This document shows, piece after piece, positions 1 to 9,420 of a DNA stretch of 33,241 bases. The translations under genes and the position numbers were made by a program. Position 1 is the first letter of the stretch, and each line of letters starts with the position of its first letter. The DNA lies in NCBI GenBank assembly GCA_029933425.1, contig JAOZOF010000012.1, positions 1-33,241 of the forward strand. Reading direction: 5' to 3'. Under the pieces are notes generated by a model. That model was given only the letters and a program-made list of their open reading frames with translations, was not told the DNA's origin and did not search any database. Source of the DNA: Marinilabiliaceae bacterium (GTDB lineage: Bacteria > Bacteroidota > Bacteroidia > Bacteroidales > Marinilabiliaceae).

Positions 1-2
1 AT

Positions 3-80
3 GGCGAATGCTGGGGTTATGAGGGGTTTTTAGTTGATAATTACTGGGGGCTTTTGGCAGTGGCTGAGGAGTATAAATAA
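3..80 (+). CDS. C-terminal end of a CDS truncated by the window start (product unknown)
   Basis: Frame 3 reads GECWGYEGFLVDNYWGLLAVAEEYK* with no internal stop up to TAA at 78-80. Too short to assign a family. Confidence 0.45.
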   Translation, partial: GECWGYEGFLVDNYWGLLAVAEEYK

Positions 81-161
81 TAAAATAAGAGGTCGTTATT
101 TTATTTATAGTTAGTATTTTATGTGTTGTAAATTGCGTATTCACTACAAATCGATAATAGG

Positions 162-1017
162 ATGAGAAAATTGAATTTTAATATGATTAACCTGACAGGA
201 CGGAAATTTATGAAAACTTTATATTTAGTTGTTTTTGCACTTGTTATGTTTTCATGTGTATTAAACTCAAATAAATCTTCCCATAAACAAGAATTTACAT
301 TTGTTCAAATTTGCGATACACAATTAGGGTTTGGTGGTTACGAACATGATGTTGAGTCGTTTAAACAGACAGTAAAACAGGTTAATGCATTGAACCCTGA
401 TTTGGTGCTTATTTGTGGAGATTTGGTAAATACTGTCACTGAAAAATCGATTGAAGATTTTAATAAAATCAAGCAGGGATTTAATATGCCATGTTACTGT
501 GCGCCGGGGAATCATGATGTTGGAAATGATCCAACTCTTTTGTCATTACAAAATTACCGGAAGGTTATGGGCAAAGATTACTACTCGTTTGTTCACAAAG
601 GAAATACGTTTGTTATTGTAAACACACAATTATGGAAAACTCCGGTGAAAGATGAAACAGAGAAGCAGGACGCATGGCTTGAAACAACTCTGAAAAATGC
701 TGCGAATCAGGAATCTCCGGTTTTTATTGTCGGACACCATCCTCTATTTCTTGAGAAACATGATGAGGAAGATGGATATTATAATTTGCCCATTATAAAA
801 CGAAAACAACTTCTTACTCTTTTTGAGAAATATGGCGTAGTTGCTGTGCTGGGTGGGCACACGCATACATTGTACATTAATGAATACAAAAATATTCAGT
901 TGGTTAATGGTGAAACCACAAGTAAGAATTTCGACAATCGCCCTTTCGGATTTCGCCTTTGGCATATTAATTCTTCAAGGCCGTTTAAACATAGTTTTAT
1001 TGCTTTATCAGGTTTTC
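162..1017 (+). repeat. Long direct repeat, copy 1 (metallophosphoesterase gene plus 5' extension)
   Basis: Colinear nucleotide similarity to 7828-8682, beginning upstream of the likely ATG at 210 (ATGAGAAAATTGAATTTTAATATGATTAACCTGACAGGACGG vs ATGAGAAGATTTAGTTTAATTATAATAAATCGCACGGGATGG). Confidence 0.75.
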
Positions 1018-1025
1018 AAGAATGA
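210..1025 (+). CDS. Calcineurin-like metallophosphoesterase lipoprotein (CPPED1-like), copy 1
   Basis: Motifs CDTQLG, CGDLVN, GNHD, GHHPLF and GGHTHT. Lipobox-like LVMFSC. The ORF opens at 162, but ATG 210 (MKTLYLVVFALVMFSC) places the signal peptide best. Confidence 0.88.
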   Translation: MKTLYLVVFALVMFSCVLNSNKSSHKQEFTFVQICDTQLGFGGYEHDVESFKQTVKQVNALNPDLVLICGDLVNTVTEKSIEDFNKIKQGFNMPCYCAPGNHDVGNDPTLLSLQNYRKVMGKDYYSFVHKGNTFVIVNTQLWKTPVKDETEKQDAWLETTLKNAANQESPVFIVGHHPLFLEKHDEEDGYYNLPIIKRKQLLTLFEKYGVVAVLGGHTHTLYINEYKNIQLVNGETTSKNFDNRPFGFRLWHINSSRPFKHSFIALSGFQE

Positions 1026-1142
1026 ACAAAAATATAATAAAATGAAGGTGATAAATTGATATGAAGGTAGACATTCTGTAGGGCAGAATAAGTATAAGGA
1101 GTTTAAGTTAAGCGGAATAAAAAAGAATCACATCAAAAAAAT

Positions 1143-4100
1143 ATGAATAATTATTACCATACTATTATTGTAGGAATCGCAAGTACATTGTTGCTGTTTA
1201 ACTCATGTAGTAACAAACCCAGGCTTTCAGAAGAAGAATTTAATACTATAGTTGCAGATTTTCAAACCCCTGCCGACAATAACACAGTTTGGTGTTATTG
1301 GTATTGGATTGGTGACGATGTATCTAAAGAAGGGATAACTAAAGACCTGGAAGCCATGAAAGAGGCTGGGATTGGTACTGCTTTCATAGGTAATATTAAT
1401 CCTGACGAAGTTGATGGCAAGGTTCCAATGCTTAGCGAAGAGTGGTGGGACTGTATGGTGCACGCTGTTAACGAAGGCAAACGCATAGGTGTCGATATTG
1501 GCTCTTTTAATTGTCCCGGATGGAGTCAGTCTGGTGGTCCATGGATAAAACCGGATATGGCTATGCGATATATTGATTATACTGAAACTAAAGTTACCGG
1601 TCCGAAAAAAGTAAGTCTTAATTTAGTAAAACCAAGAGATGAATTTCAGGATTTATATGTTCTGGCTTTCCCTGCTATAAAGGCTGAAAAAAATAAACTT
1701 ACAGCATTGAATTCAAAAATAACAATTAGTCCAAAAGTTAAGAATGCTAAATATTTGTTGGATGATAACCTTTCAACTGCTGTGGAGTTCAATAAAGAAG
1801 AAACGTCCTATTCAGTAGATATAAAAACTGATAAAGCAATAGAAGCCAGGAGTATAATTATCTTTCCTGGAAAAGAAAGTATTAAGATGGAGTGCGAACT
1901 ATTCGCTTTTACTGAGGGAGAATACGTGCCTGTAAAAACATTTACTTTCGACAGAAGTAATAACAGTGTCAGTGTTGGTCCTGAAAGGTTTGCTCCTCTT
2001 GCTATATCTATTCCTGTAACAAATTCGAAGGAATTTAAACTGAAATTCTCAAAACTTACAAGCCTCCGTTCAAAATTTGGAATCTCAGAAATTTCTATTT
2101 CAGAAGCGGTAGTCCTTGAAAAATATGTAGAAAAACACTTGGGAAAAATGCATCCAACACCTTTGCCTAAATGGGACACTTATTCGTGGAAACCGCAAAC
2201 AGAAATTGAAAACAGTAAACTTAAATTAACAAGCGAAAATATTATTGATATATCTTCTTTAATGGACTTAAATGGCAAACTTATATGGGAAGTTCCTGAA
2301 GGGGAGTGGATCATTCAAAGATATGGGATGTCTCCGACGGGCACCAAAAATTCTCCATCAGCACCACAAGGGAAAGGATATGAAGTTGATAAAGCAAATC
2401 GTGAGCTGGCTCGCTTCCACTTCAAACAATATATTGGAGAGTTCTTAAAACGGATACCTGAAAAAAGCAAAAGCGCCTTTAAGTATGTAATTGCTGACAG
2501 CTACGAAACAGGTTCGCAAAACTGGACAGATGGGTTTGAAGAAAAATTTGAAATGAAATATGGTTACAACCCAAAAAAATATTTACCTGTTTTTTCGGGC
2601 AGAATTGTTGGCAGTGTTGATGAATCTGAACGATTTTTATGGGATTTGAGGCGTTGGATAGCAGATGCAGTAGCTTATGAATACGTTGGCGGGCTGAGAG
2701 AAATCAGCAACGAAAACAATTTAAAACTGTGGCTCGAAAATTATGGACATTGGGGATATCCTTCGGAGTTTTTAATGTATGGAGGTCAAACCGATTTGGT
2801 AAGTGGTGAGTTTTGGAACGAAGGTGCTCTTGGGAATATAGAATGCAAATCAGCATCATCTGCGGCACATATTTATGGTAAACCTATAATTTCTGCCGAA
2901 GCTTTTACAGCGAGTGCCAGAACTTTTGTTAGGCATCCAGCAATGCTTAAAAAACGAGGCGATTGGTCATTTACAGAAGGTATAAATCACTTCGTACTTC
3001 ATTTATACATCCATCAGCCCGACGATGATAGGGTACCGGGAGTAAATGCATGGTTCAGTACAGAGTTTAACCGCCATAATGTTTGGTTTGAAAAATCAAA
3101 AGAGTATTTTAATTATATAAGAAGATGCCAGCACCTTTTACAACAAGGGAAATATGTAGCAGATGTATGTTATTTTATTGGCGAGGATACACCCATAATG
3201 ACAGGTGTCAGGAACCCAGAACTACCCGAAGGTTATTCTTACGACTATATTAATGCCGAGGTGATAATGGACAGACTATCAGTAAAAAATGGGAAATTTG
3301 TATTGCCAGACGGAATGTCATACACCTTAATGGTGCTGCCTCCTTTTAATACCATGCGTCCTGAATTACTGGCGAAGATTGAAGCCCTTGTAAAACAAGG
3401 TGGTAAAATTTACGGGCAGTCACCTGAAAAATCACCCAGTCTGCATGATTATCCGGCTTCAGACAAACAGATACAGGAAATAGCCGGTAGAATGTGGGCA
3501 GGAAGCGATAAAATAAAAAGCTATGGAAATGGTTTTATTGTTGATGGTTTGGGGCTAAAAGAAACATTAGATGAACTGGGGATAATAAAAGATGTTGATA
3601 TAAATGATGAATATCCTGTGCTTTGGACACACCGTACCATGCCAGGTATGGAGATATATTTCCTGACAAACCAAAGTGATCAGGATGTGAGTTTCTCTCC
3701 ATCGTTTAGGGTAAGCGGAATGAAACCTCAATTGTGGGATGCAGTAACTGGTAAAATCAGAGCATTGAATGATTATACAGAAAAATACGGGCGCATAACA
3801 GTTCCAATAAAAATGAAAGCTGAACAAAGTTGGTTTGTCGTATTCTCTAATTCAGGAATTGATGAAATTGATAATGGATATTCTCTTAACTTTCCGGAAC
3901 AAGAGTTGGTGCAAACACTTGACAAACCATGGACTGTAGATTTTATAAACAAAGAAATTGGCCCTGCTGCAACAATCAAATTTCCAACACTTACCGATTG
4001 GAGTCTAAATCCGGAAGAAAAAATAAAGTACTATTCCGGAACAGCGGTTTACAAGTCAACATTCGATTATAAAAAGAAAGGCAAAGCAAAAAATATCTTT

Positions 4101-4391
4101 ATCAATCTTGGCAAAGTTGGAGTAATGGCATCGGTAAAAATTAACGGAAAAGAAGTAGGTACAACCTGGATGGCACCCTATCAGTTAGATATAACAGAAG
4201 TTGTGCAAGAGGGAGAAAACAGTATTGAGGTGGAAGTAGTAAATGTATGGCGCAACCGTATTACCGGCGATAAAATCTTGCCTAAAAAAAGACGAACAAC
4301 CTGGCTAATAATAGATCAGGTAACTAAAGAAGAAGAAATGATACCTTCCGGGTTGCTAGGTCCGGTTACAATTAAGAAAATAAAATATTAA
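1143..4391 (+). CDS. Glycoside hydrolase family 106-like (alpha-L-rhamnosidase family) lipoprotein
   Basis: 1082 aa. N-terminal lipobox (LLFNSC), WYWIGDDVSKEGITKDLEAMKEAGIG and GSFNCPGWSQSGGPW segments, C-terminal NVWRNRITGDK...SGLLGPV. All typical of GH106-type proteins. Confidence 0.85.
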   Translation: MNNYYHTIIVGIASTLLLFNSCSNKPRLSEEEFNTIVADFQTPADNNTVWCYWYWIGDDVSKEGITKDLEAMKEAGIGTAFIGNINPDEVDGKVPMLSEEWWDCMVHAVNEGKRIGVDIGSFNCPGWSQSGGPWIKPDMAMRYIDYTETKVTGPKKVSLNLVKPRDEFQDLYVLAFPAIKAEKNKLTALNSKITISPKVKNAKYLLDDNLSTAVEFNKEETSYSVDIKTDKAIEARSIIIFPGKESIKMECELFAFTEGEYVPVKTFTFDRSNNSVSVGPERFAPLAISIPVTNSKEFKLKFSKLTSLRSKFGISEISISEAVVLEKYVEKHLGKMHPTPLPKWDTYSWKPQTEIENSKLKLTSENIIDISSLMDLNGKLIWEVPEGEWIIQRYGMSPTGTKNSPSAPQGKGYEVDKANRELARFHFKQYIGEFLKRIPEKSKSAFKYVIADSYETGSQNWTDGFEEKFEMKYGYNPKKYLPVFSGRIVGSVDESERFLWDLRRWIADAVAYEYVGGLREISNENNLKLWLENYGHWGYPSEFLMYGGQTDLVSGEFWNEGALGNIECKSASSAAHIYGKPIISAEAFTASARTFVRHPAMLKKRGDWSFTEGINHFVLHLYIHQPDDDRVPGVNAWFSTEFNRHNVWFEKSKEYFNYIRRCQHLLQQGKYVADVCYFIGEDTPIMTGVRNPELPEGYSYDYINAEVIMDRLSVKNGKFVLPDGMSYTLMVLPPFNTMRPELLAKIEALVKQGGKIYGQSPEKSPSLHDYPASDKQIQEIAGRMWAGSDKIKSYGNGFIVDGLGLKETLDELGIIKDVDINDEYPVLWTHRTMPGMEIYFLTNQSDQDVSFSPSFRVSGMKPQLWDAVTGKIRALNDYTEKYGRITVPIKMKAEQSWFVVFSNSGIDEIDNGYSLNFPEQELVQTLDKPWTVDFINKEIGPAATIKFPTLTDWSLNPEEKIKYYSGTAVYKSTFDYKKKGKAKNIFINLGKVGVMASVKINGKEVGTTWMAPYQLDITEVVQEGENSIEVEVVNVWRNRITGDKILPKKRRTTWLIIDQVTKEEEMIPSGLLGPVTIKKIKY

Positions 4392-4491
4392 TAGAGAATT
4401 TATAATTAGATAGTCCTTGTTCATATGTGGGGTGAAATTATGTTAAAAAATCAAATACTTTAATTGTTTTTAAACTTAAACGACAAAATAG

Positions 4492-5526
4492 ATGAAACCT
4501 GTAGTTTTTATTTTAGTAGTATTATTTCCCACTATTCTTTTTGCTGAAGGGAATGAAAAAACGGAAATAAATCCCATTACAATTACTCCTTTGTTTTTTG
4601 GGCCGCCAACACACGAGTATCCTTTTGATGGTGAAATGACAGAGGGAGAGTTAAAAACCATTTTTGACAACATGAAAAAGGATGGGATTAAAATGGTCCT
4701 TTTAATTGGTGGCTGGGGCGAAAAAATTTATTATCCATCTAAAATCCTTAAAGAGCCAACTAAAACAGATTGGTACAGAATTGCATTTGAAATGGCATTG
4801 GAACGTAATATACAAGTTGTAATGTCCGGAGTTTATTATACTTATAACGACCAATTTACCGGAAAAGGTTCTTGGAATCCTCAGAAAGATCTGGAAATAA
4901 ATAAAAAGGTTTACACCGAGTTGAATGAAAGATATGGACATTATTCAAGCTTCTGGGGATGGTACATCCCTCACGAAACCGGCGACAGAACACACCGTGG
5001 CGACATAATGGTAATATTAGAAAACTTACCAGGTTTTTTAAAAGAACTCACACCAAATAAAAAAGTTGCATTTTCACCTTGGTTTCCGTCAAGAATAACA
5101 CTTGGTGAAGAGGGTTTAACTCCACAGGAGACAGCAAATGAGTGGGATACTATTTTAAATATGATTGATGGTATTGATATATGTTTTTTTCAAGACTCCA
5201 CAGCCCCTCTTGACGAATTAGAAAAATATTTTGCAGCAATTAAACCGGTGTTTGATAAACATGAAGTTGAACTTTCTGCAACTATAGAATTGTTTTTCAG
5301 GTTTCAGGATCGTCCCGGTATAGAATTATTTAAAAGTATCTCGCCAGAGCTTTTATTCTATAAAATGAAAACTATTAGTCAGTTTACAGAAAGGTTTGCT
5401 TGTTGGGAATATCAAACCCATTTATATCCAAACTCAAAAGCATCAGGGGCAAAAGAGTTAAATATGGCTTATAGAAATTGGTTAAATACAGGGAGTGTTA
5501 CCGGATTGAATATAAAACGAAAATAA
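4492..5526 (+). CDS. DUF4434-like putative TIM-barrel glycosidase, secreted
   Basis: Signal peptide (MKPVVFILVVLFPTILFAEG). ITPLFFGPPTHEYPFDGEMTEGELKTIFDNMKKDGIKMVLL and WGWYIPHETGD resemble DUF4434 proteins. Confidence 0.65.
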   Translation: MKPVVFILVVLFPTILFAEGNEKTEINPITITPLFFGPPTHEYPFDGEMTEGELKTIFDNMKKDGIKMVLLIGGWGEKIYYPSKILKEPTKTDWYRIAFEMALERNIQVVMSGVYYTYNDQFTGKGSWNPQKDLEINKKVYTELNERYGHYSSFWGWYIPHETGDRTHRGDIMVILENLPGFLKELTPNKKVAFSPWFPSRITLGEEGLTPQETANEWDTILNMIDGIDICFFQDSTAPLDELEKYFAAIKPVFDKHEVELSATIELFFRFQDRPGIELFKSISPELLFYKMKTISQFTERFACWEYQTHLYPNSKASGAKELNMAYRNWLNTGSVTGLNIKRK

Positions 5527-5647
5527 TTGAGACAGAAAGTCGGTGGAGTTTTTTTAATTCTGACAAGCTGAAAAAGCACTGTTATTATTATAAAAATAAA
5601 GTACTGGTAAACAAGGAAGAATGCAAAAACAAATAATAAAAAATATT

Positions 5648-6781
5648 ATGAATTCAAGAGAGAGAGTATTAAGCGCTTTTAGTGGAAAAGGATATGATCG
5701 TATCCCTGTCAAACATGAGGGAACACCAGAAATTAACCAAATGATGATGGATTATTTTGGTCTTGATAATATGGAACAATTATTACTTGTTGTAGGAGAT
5801 GATTTTCGGTATGTCGAGCCTGTTTACATTGGTCCTGAATTGCGTAAATTTGATGATGGCAGTGTGGAGGGTTACTGGGGGGAAAGATATATATATGTTG
5901 AATTTGAAGGTGGAAAATACTTGGAATCAACATATTTGCCGTTTGCAAATGTTAATTCACTAGATGATCTGGATCGATCTCACTTTCCTACTGCTGACTG
6001 GTTTGACTACTCAACAATAAAAGCACAATGCGAAAAAACTAGAGAACGGGAATTTGCAGTGTGTTTTGGAACTGCCGGTGATATGGATTTTATCAACAGT
6101 ATTGCGCGTGCCAGAGGAACTGAACAGGTGTTGATTGATTTAATAACAGATGATCCGGTTTATTTGGAAATAATGGATGCCCGTTTTCAATTTTATTATG
6201 ATATGCACGAAAAAGTACTGCAAGCTGCAGACGGATTAATAGATTTTACACATATCGGAGAAGATCTTGGAACTCAGACCTCACAAGTAATTGATTTAGA
6301 TATTTTTGAAAGACATTTTGCCCCAAAGTTTAAAAAGTATTTTGATATGGCACATAGTTATGGAGCAAAAACTATGATGCATATGTGTGGTTGTGTAGGT
6401 GCTTTTTTACCTCGTCTTATCGAATTGGGACTCGATGTTTACGATGTAGTGCAACCAACAACACCCGAAATGGATATAGCTGTTCTTAAAAAGAATTTTG
6501 GCGAAACCCTGACCTTTTGCGGAAGTGTATGTGTTCAAACTACATTAGCTTATGGTACAGTAGAGGATGTTATTAATGAGGTAAACAGAAGAAAGAAATT
6601 ATTCGCTAAAGGAGGTCAGTTTTTAGGCCCGTCACATGCTATACAGGTTGGTACACCAATAGAAAATATTATCGCTTTGTACAAAACAGCCGGAAGCCTT
6701 GTTGAAAATATTGACGATTCCATTCTCTCGGTAAAGGGAGGAAAGGATGCCGGAGAAATAAACATGTCAAAACTATTTTAA
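5648..6781 (+). CDS. Uroporphyrinogen decarboxylase (URO-D)/MtaA-like superfamily protein, putative methyltransferase
   Basis: MNSRERVLSAFSGKGYDRIPV start is typical of the family. HMCGC...FCGSVC resembles the HxC...C zinc site of MtaA/MtbA/CmuA-type methyltransferases. The ORF opens at 5621; ATG 5648 is the more family-like start. Confidence 0.82.
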   Translation: MNSRERVLSAFSGKGYDRIPVKHEGTPEINQMMMDYFGLDNMEQLLLVVGDDFRYVEPVYIGPELRKFDDGSVEGYWGERYIYVEFEGGKYLESTYLPFANVNSLDDLDRSHFPTADWFDYSTIKAQCEKTREREFAVCFGTAGDMDFINSIARARGTEQVLIDLITDDPVYLEIMDARFQFYYDMHEKVLQAADGLIDFTHIGEDLGTQTSQVIDLDIFERHFAPKFKKYFDMAHSYGAKTMMHMCGCVGAFLPRLIELGLDVYDVVQPTTPEMDIAVLKKNFGETLTFCGSVCVQTTLAYGTVEDVINEVNRRKKLFAKGGQFLGPSHAIQVGTPIENIIALYKTAGSLVENIDDSILSVKGGKDAGEINMSKLF

Positions 6782-6798
6782 TTAAATAATTCATAGAT

Positions 6799-7818
6799 AT
6801 GATAACAGGACTGGTTGCATCTGCATTTTCAGGAATACTTAACGGTAGTTTTGCCTTACAAATGAAAAAGATAACAAATTGGGAATGGGAAAATACCTGG
6901 TTTGTTTATGCCTTGGTCGCAATGTTGATTTTACCAATACTTACTGCTTTTGTTTCTGTCCCCGGGCTTGTGGATATTTACATGCAAGTTGATAGTTTGG
7001 TATTATTTAAAACCTTGTTTACAGGAATTTTGTTTGGTATTGGGTCGGTAACTTTCGGACTTGGATTACATTTAGCAGGGCTTTCTTTGGGAAACTCTAT
7101 AATGGTTGGTATTATTTCGGTAACAGGTTCGCTTGTACCCATGATAATGATAAGTCCAAAGAGTATTTTTACAATTGGAGGTAGTATTCTTTTGCTAGCC
7201 ATGCTTATTTCTATAATAGGTGTTATTTTTCTCAGTATTGCCGGCAAATTACAAAACGAAGCAAAAGAATCGGTATCCAATTCGAATAATAAAACTGTTT
7301 CTTTTAAAGTAGCTTTGTTTGTATGTGTTATTTCCGGGATATTTAGCTCGATGCTTAATATTTCGTTGGTATTAGGCTTGCCAATTGCCGAGTTGGCACA
7401 GGCTAATTTGCCAGATTCAGTTAGTTCATACAGGACATACAATGCAGTTTGGGCAGTTACACTTAACGGGACATTTATTGCATATCTTTTGTATTGTGTA
7501 TTCTTGTTTGTTAAAAACAAATCGTTGGTTAAGTATAAGAATAATGCTCCCAACTTTTTGAAGGCTGTTTTAATGGGGGGCTTGTGGTTTTCTTGTATCT
7601 CCCTTTATGGAGCAGGGGTTGCAAATTTGGGTAAATTAGGCGCAACGATCGGGTGGCTGATATTAATGTCGTTTACTGTAATAGTTGGTAATTTGTGGGG
7701 AATCTTTACCGGAGAATGGAAAGATGCACCTCAAAAAGCCAAACGCAAAATGATAACTGGATTAATTATTCTTTTTTCATCAGTTGTGTTGGTTGCTGTA
7801 AGTAAGTTTTTTTTGTAA
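6799..7818 (+). CDS. rhaT: L-rhamnose-proton symporter (RhaT) family transporter
   Basis: 339 aa polytopic membrane protein. MITGLVASAFSGILNGSFALQMKKITNWEWENTW resembles the RhaT N-terminus. Located directly downstream of the URO-D gene (17-nt gap). Confidence 0.82.
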   Translation: MITGLVASAFSGILNGSFALQMKKITNWEWENTWFVYALVAMLILPILTAFVSVPGLVDIYMQVDSLVLFKTLFTGILFGIGSVTFGLGLHLAGLSLGNSIMVGIISVTGSLVPMIMISPKSIFTIGGSILLLAMLISIIGVIFLSIAGKLQNEAKESVSNSNNKTVSFKVALFVCVISGIFSSMLNISLVLGLPIAELAQANLPDSVSSYRTYNAVWAVTLNGTFIAYLLYCVFLFVKNKSLVKYKNNAPNFLKAVLMGGLWFSCISLYGAGVANLGKLGATIGWLILMSFTVIVGNLWGIFTGEWKDAPQKAKRKMITGLIILFSSVVLVAVSKFFL

Positions 7819-7827
7819 TAATTGATT

Positions 7828-8682
7828 ATGAGAAGATTTAGTTTAATTATAATAAATCGCACGGGATGGAATTTTTTTATAATTCTATATTTGGTTGTTT
7901 TGGCACTTGTTATGTTTTCATGTGCATTAAACTCAAACAAATCTCCCCATAATGAAGAGTTTAAATTTGTTCAAATTTGTGATACCCAATTAGGCTTCGG
8001 GGGTTACGAACATGATATAGAATCGTTCAGGCAGACTGTTAAACAGGTTAATGCAATAAATCCTGACTTAGTATTTATTTGTGGTGATATGGTCAATACC
8101 GTTACTGAAAAATCAATTTCAGATTTCAATATAATTAAGCAGAGTTTTAATATGCCATGTTACTGTGCTCCTGGGAATCATGATGTTGGAAATAATCCAA
8201 CTCTGTTAACAATGAAAAATTATCGTAAGGTTATGGGAGATGATTACTTCTCATTTGTTCATAAAGGGAATACATTTATTATTGTAAATACACAATTATG
8301 GAAAACTCCATTAAAAAATGAAACGGAAAAGCAGGACGCGTGGCTTGAAGCAACAATGAAAAGTGCTGCGAGCATTGGATCCCGAATTTTTATTGTTGGG
8401 CATCATCCTTTATTTCTTCAGAATCTGGAAGAGGACAATGGATATTATAATCTGCCATATGTTAAACGAAAACAACTTATTACCCTTTTTGAAAAATATG
8501 GTGTGGTCGCTGTTTTGGGTGGGCATACGCATACATTGTATATTAACGAATACAACGGTATGCAGTTAGTTAATGCGGAAACAACAAGTAAGAATTTTGA
8601 CAATCGCCCTTTGGGATTTCGTATTTGGCATGTTAAGTCTTTAAGACCTTTTAAACATGAATTTGTTGCTCTATCTGATTTA
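7828..8682 (+). repeat. Long direct repeat, copy 2
   Basis: See copy 1 (162-1017); same orientation, separated by about 6.8 kb. Confidence 0.75.
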
Positions 8683-8685
8683 TAA
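7828..8685 (+). CDS. Calcineurin-like metallophosphoesterase lipoprotein (CPPED1-like), copy 2
   Basis: Near-colinear with the 210..1025 product (CDTQLGFGGYEHD, CGDMVNTVTEKS, GNHDVGNNPTLL, GGHTHTLYINEY). The track start at 7822 is TTG; ATG 7828 is more likely. Confidence 0.87.
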   Translation: MRRFSLIIINRTGWNFFIILYLVVLALVMFSCALNSNKSPHNEEFKFVQICDTQLGFGGYEHDIESFRQTVKQVNAINPDLVFICGDMVNTVTEKSISDFNIIKQSFNMPCYCAPGNHDVGNNPTLLTMKNYRKVMGDDYFSFVHKGNTFIIVNTQLWKTPLKNETEKQDAWLEATMKSAASIGSRIFIVGHHPLFLQNLEEDNGYYNLPYVKRKQLITLFEKYGVVAVLGGHTHTLYINEYNGMQLVNAETTSKNFDNRPLGFRIWHVKSLRPFKHEFVALSDL

Positions 8686-8706
8686 TATTGTATCTAAATT
8701 GTTTAT

Positions 8707-9327
8707 ATGATGAGAAATATTTTAACACTATTATTGGCAATTCTATTTTTAACAGCTTGCCATAACGAGAAAAATAGTAATTCTGAATCTGCCCAAATTG
8801 AGCCGGGAGAAAAGTATAAACCGGTAATTTCAGGCGATTGGAAGTTACTTTTTAAACCCGATTCAACCATTGGAGCGTATATTAACGACCATACTTTGTA
8901 CAGGCACGAATCTACAGGTAAGTGGCATTTTATTGGGATTACATCGAAAGTAGTACCTGCAAATGCTGAAACAGAGGTCTATTTTGCCCAAGGGATTGGC
9001 GATTCTATAATTGTGAAAGGTGGTTACACTGATACTATACAAAAACTTTTTGATTCTGAAGAAAAAGCATGGGCACCTTATGCCTTCAACTATCAGGGTA
9101 AAGCTCATATATTTTTTGGCCCACAAAAAATAGCAACAAGTACTTCTAACGATGGGATGAACTGAACTCCTGAAAGAGTTTTAAAAAGAATTCCTGAAAT
9201 ATGGAAAACTGATGGCACAGTAAATCCTCCACATCGTGACGGGATGATTATTAAAAAAAGAGAAGATGGCAGAGATAAATGGCTTATGTATGCAACGGCC
9301 TTAGTAACTACTGATAGAGATACTATA
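8707..9327 (+). pseudogene. Truncated GH43-like/beta-propeller glycosidase lipoprotein, interrupted by in-frame TGA then cut off
   Basis: ORF 8707..9165 ends SNDGMN-TGA. The same frame continues as TPERVLKRIPEIWKTDGTVNPPHRDGMIIKKREDGRDKWLMYATALVTTDRDTI, so TGA sits where Trp is expected (DGxNW). Homology then stops where hsd-like antisense DNA begins. Confidence 0.78.
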
Positions 9328-9407
9328 TAACCACCTGCATCATTACCGGTGAGATAATTGAATATGTGGGTTTCAAAATCTATTTCTTTTATTCCTTGTG
9401 CCGTCAT
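9328..9407 (-). pseudogene. 5' fragment of a type I restriction endonuclease R subunit (hsdR-like)
   Basis: Minus strand from ATG at 9407-9405 reads MTAQGIKEIDFETHIFNYLTGNDAGGY, matching the usual HsdR N-terminus pattern (I.E..FE..I...L...GGY). It then runs into antisense of the GH43-like pseudogene. Confidence 0.72.
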
Positions 9408-9420
9408 GCTGTAATTTTTT

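Noticed and set aside
6978-7553. 191-aa minus-strand ORF antisense to rhaT, plus many other antisense ORFs in the track (e.g. 1808..2179, 18328..18690, 28102..28536)
   Set aside because: They lie entirely inside well-supported coding genes on the other strand and have no recognisable domain or plausible translation context. They are shadow ORFs.
9163-9165. TGA as a recoded codon (selenocysteine or Trp)
   Set aside because: The gene is truncated shortly after, no SECIS-like structure was recognised, and ordinary TGA stops appear elsewhere (e.g. the HTCS gene ends in TGA at 9631-9633). Pseudogenization is simpler.
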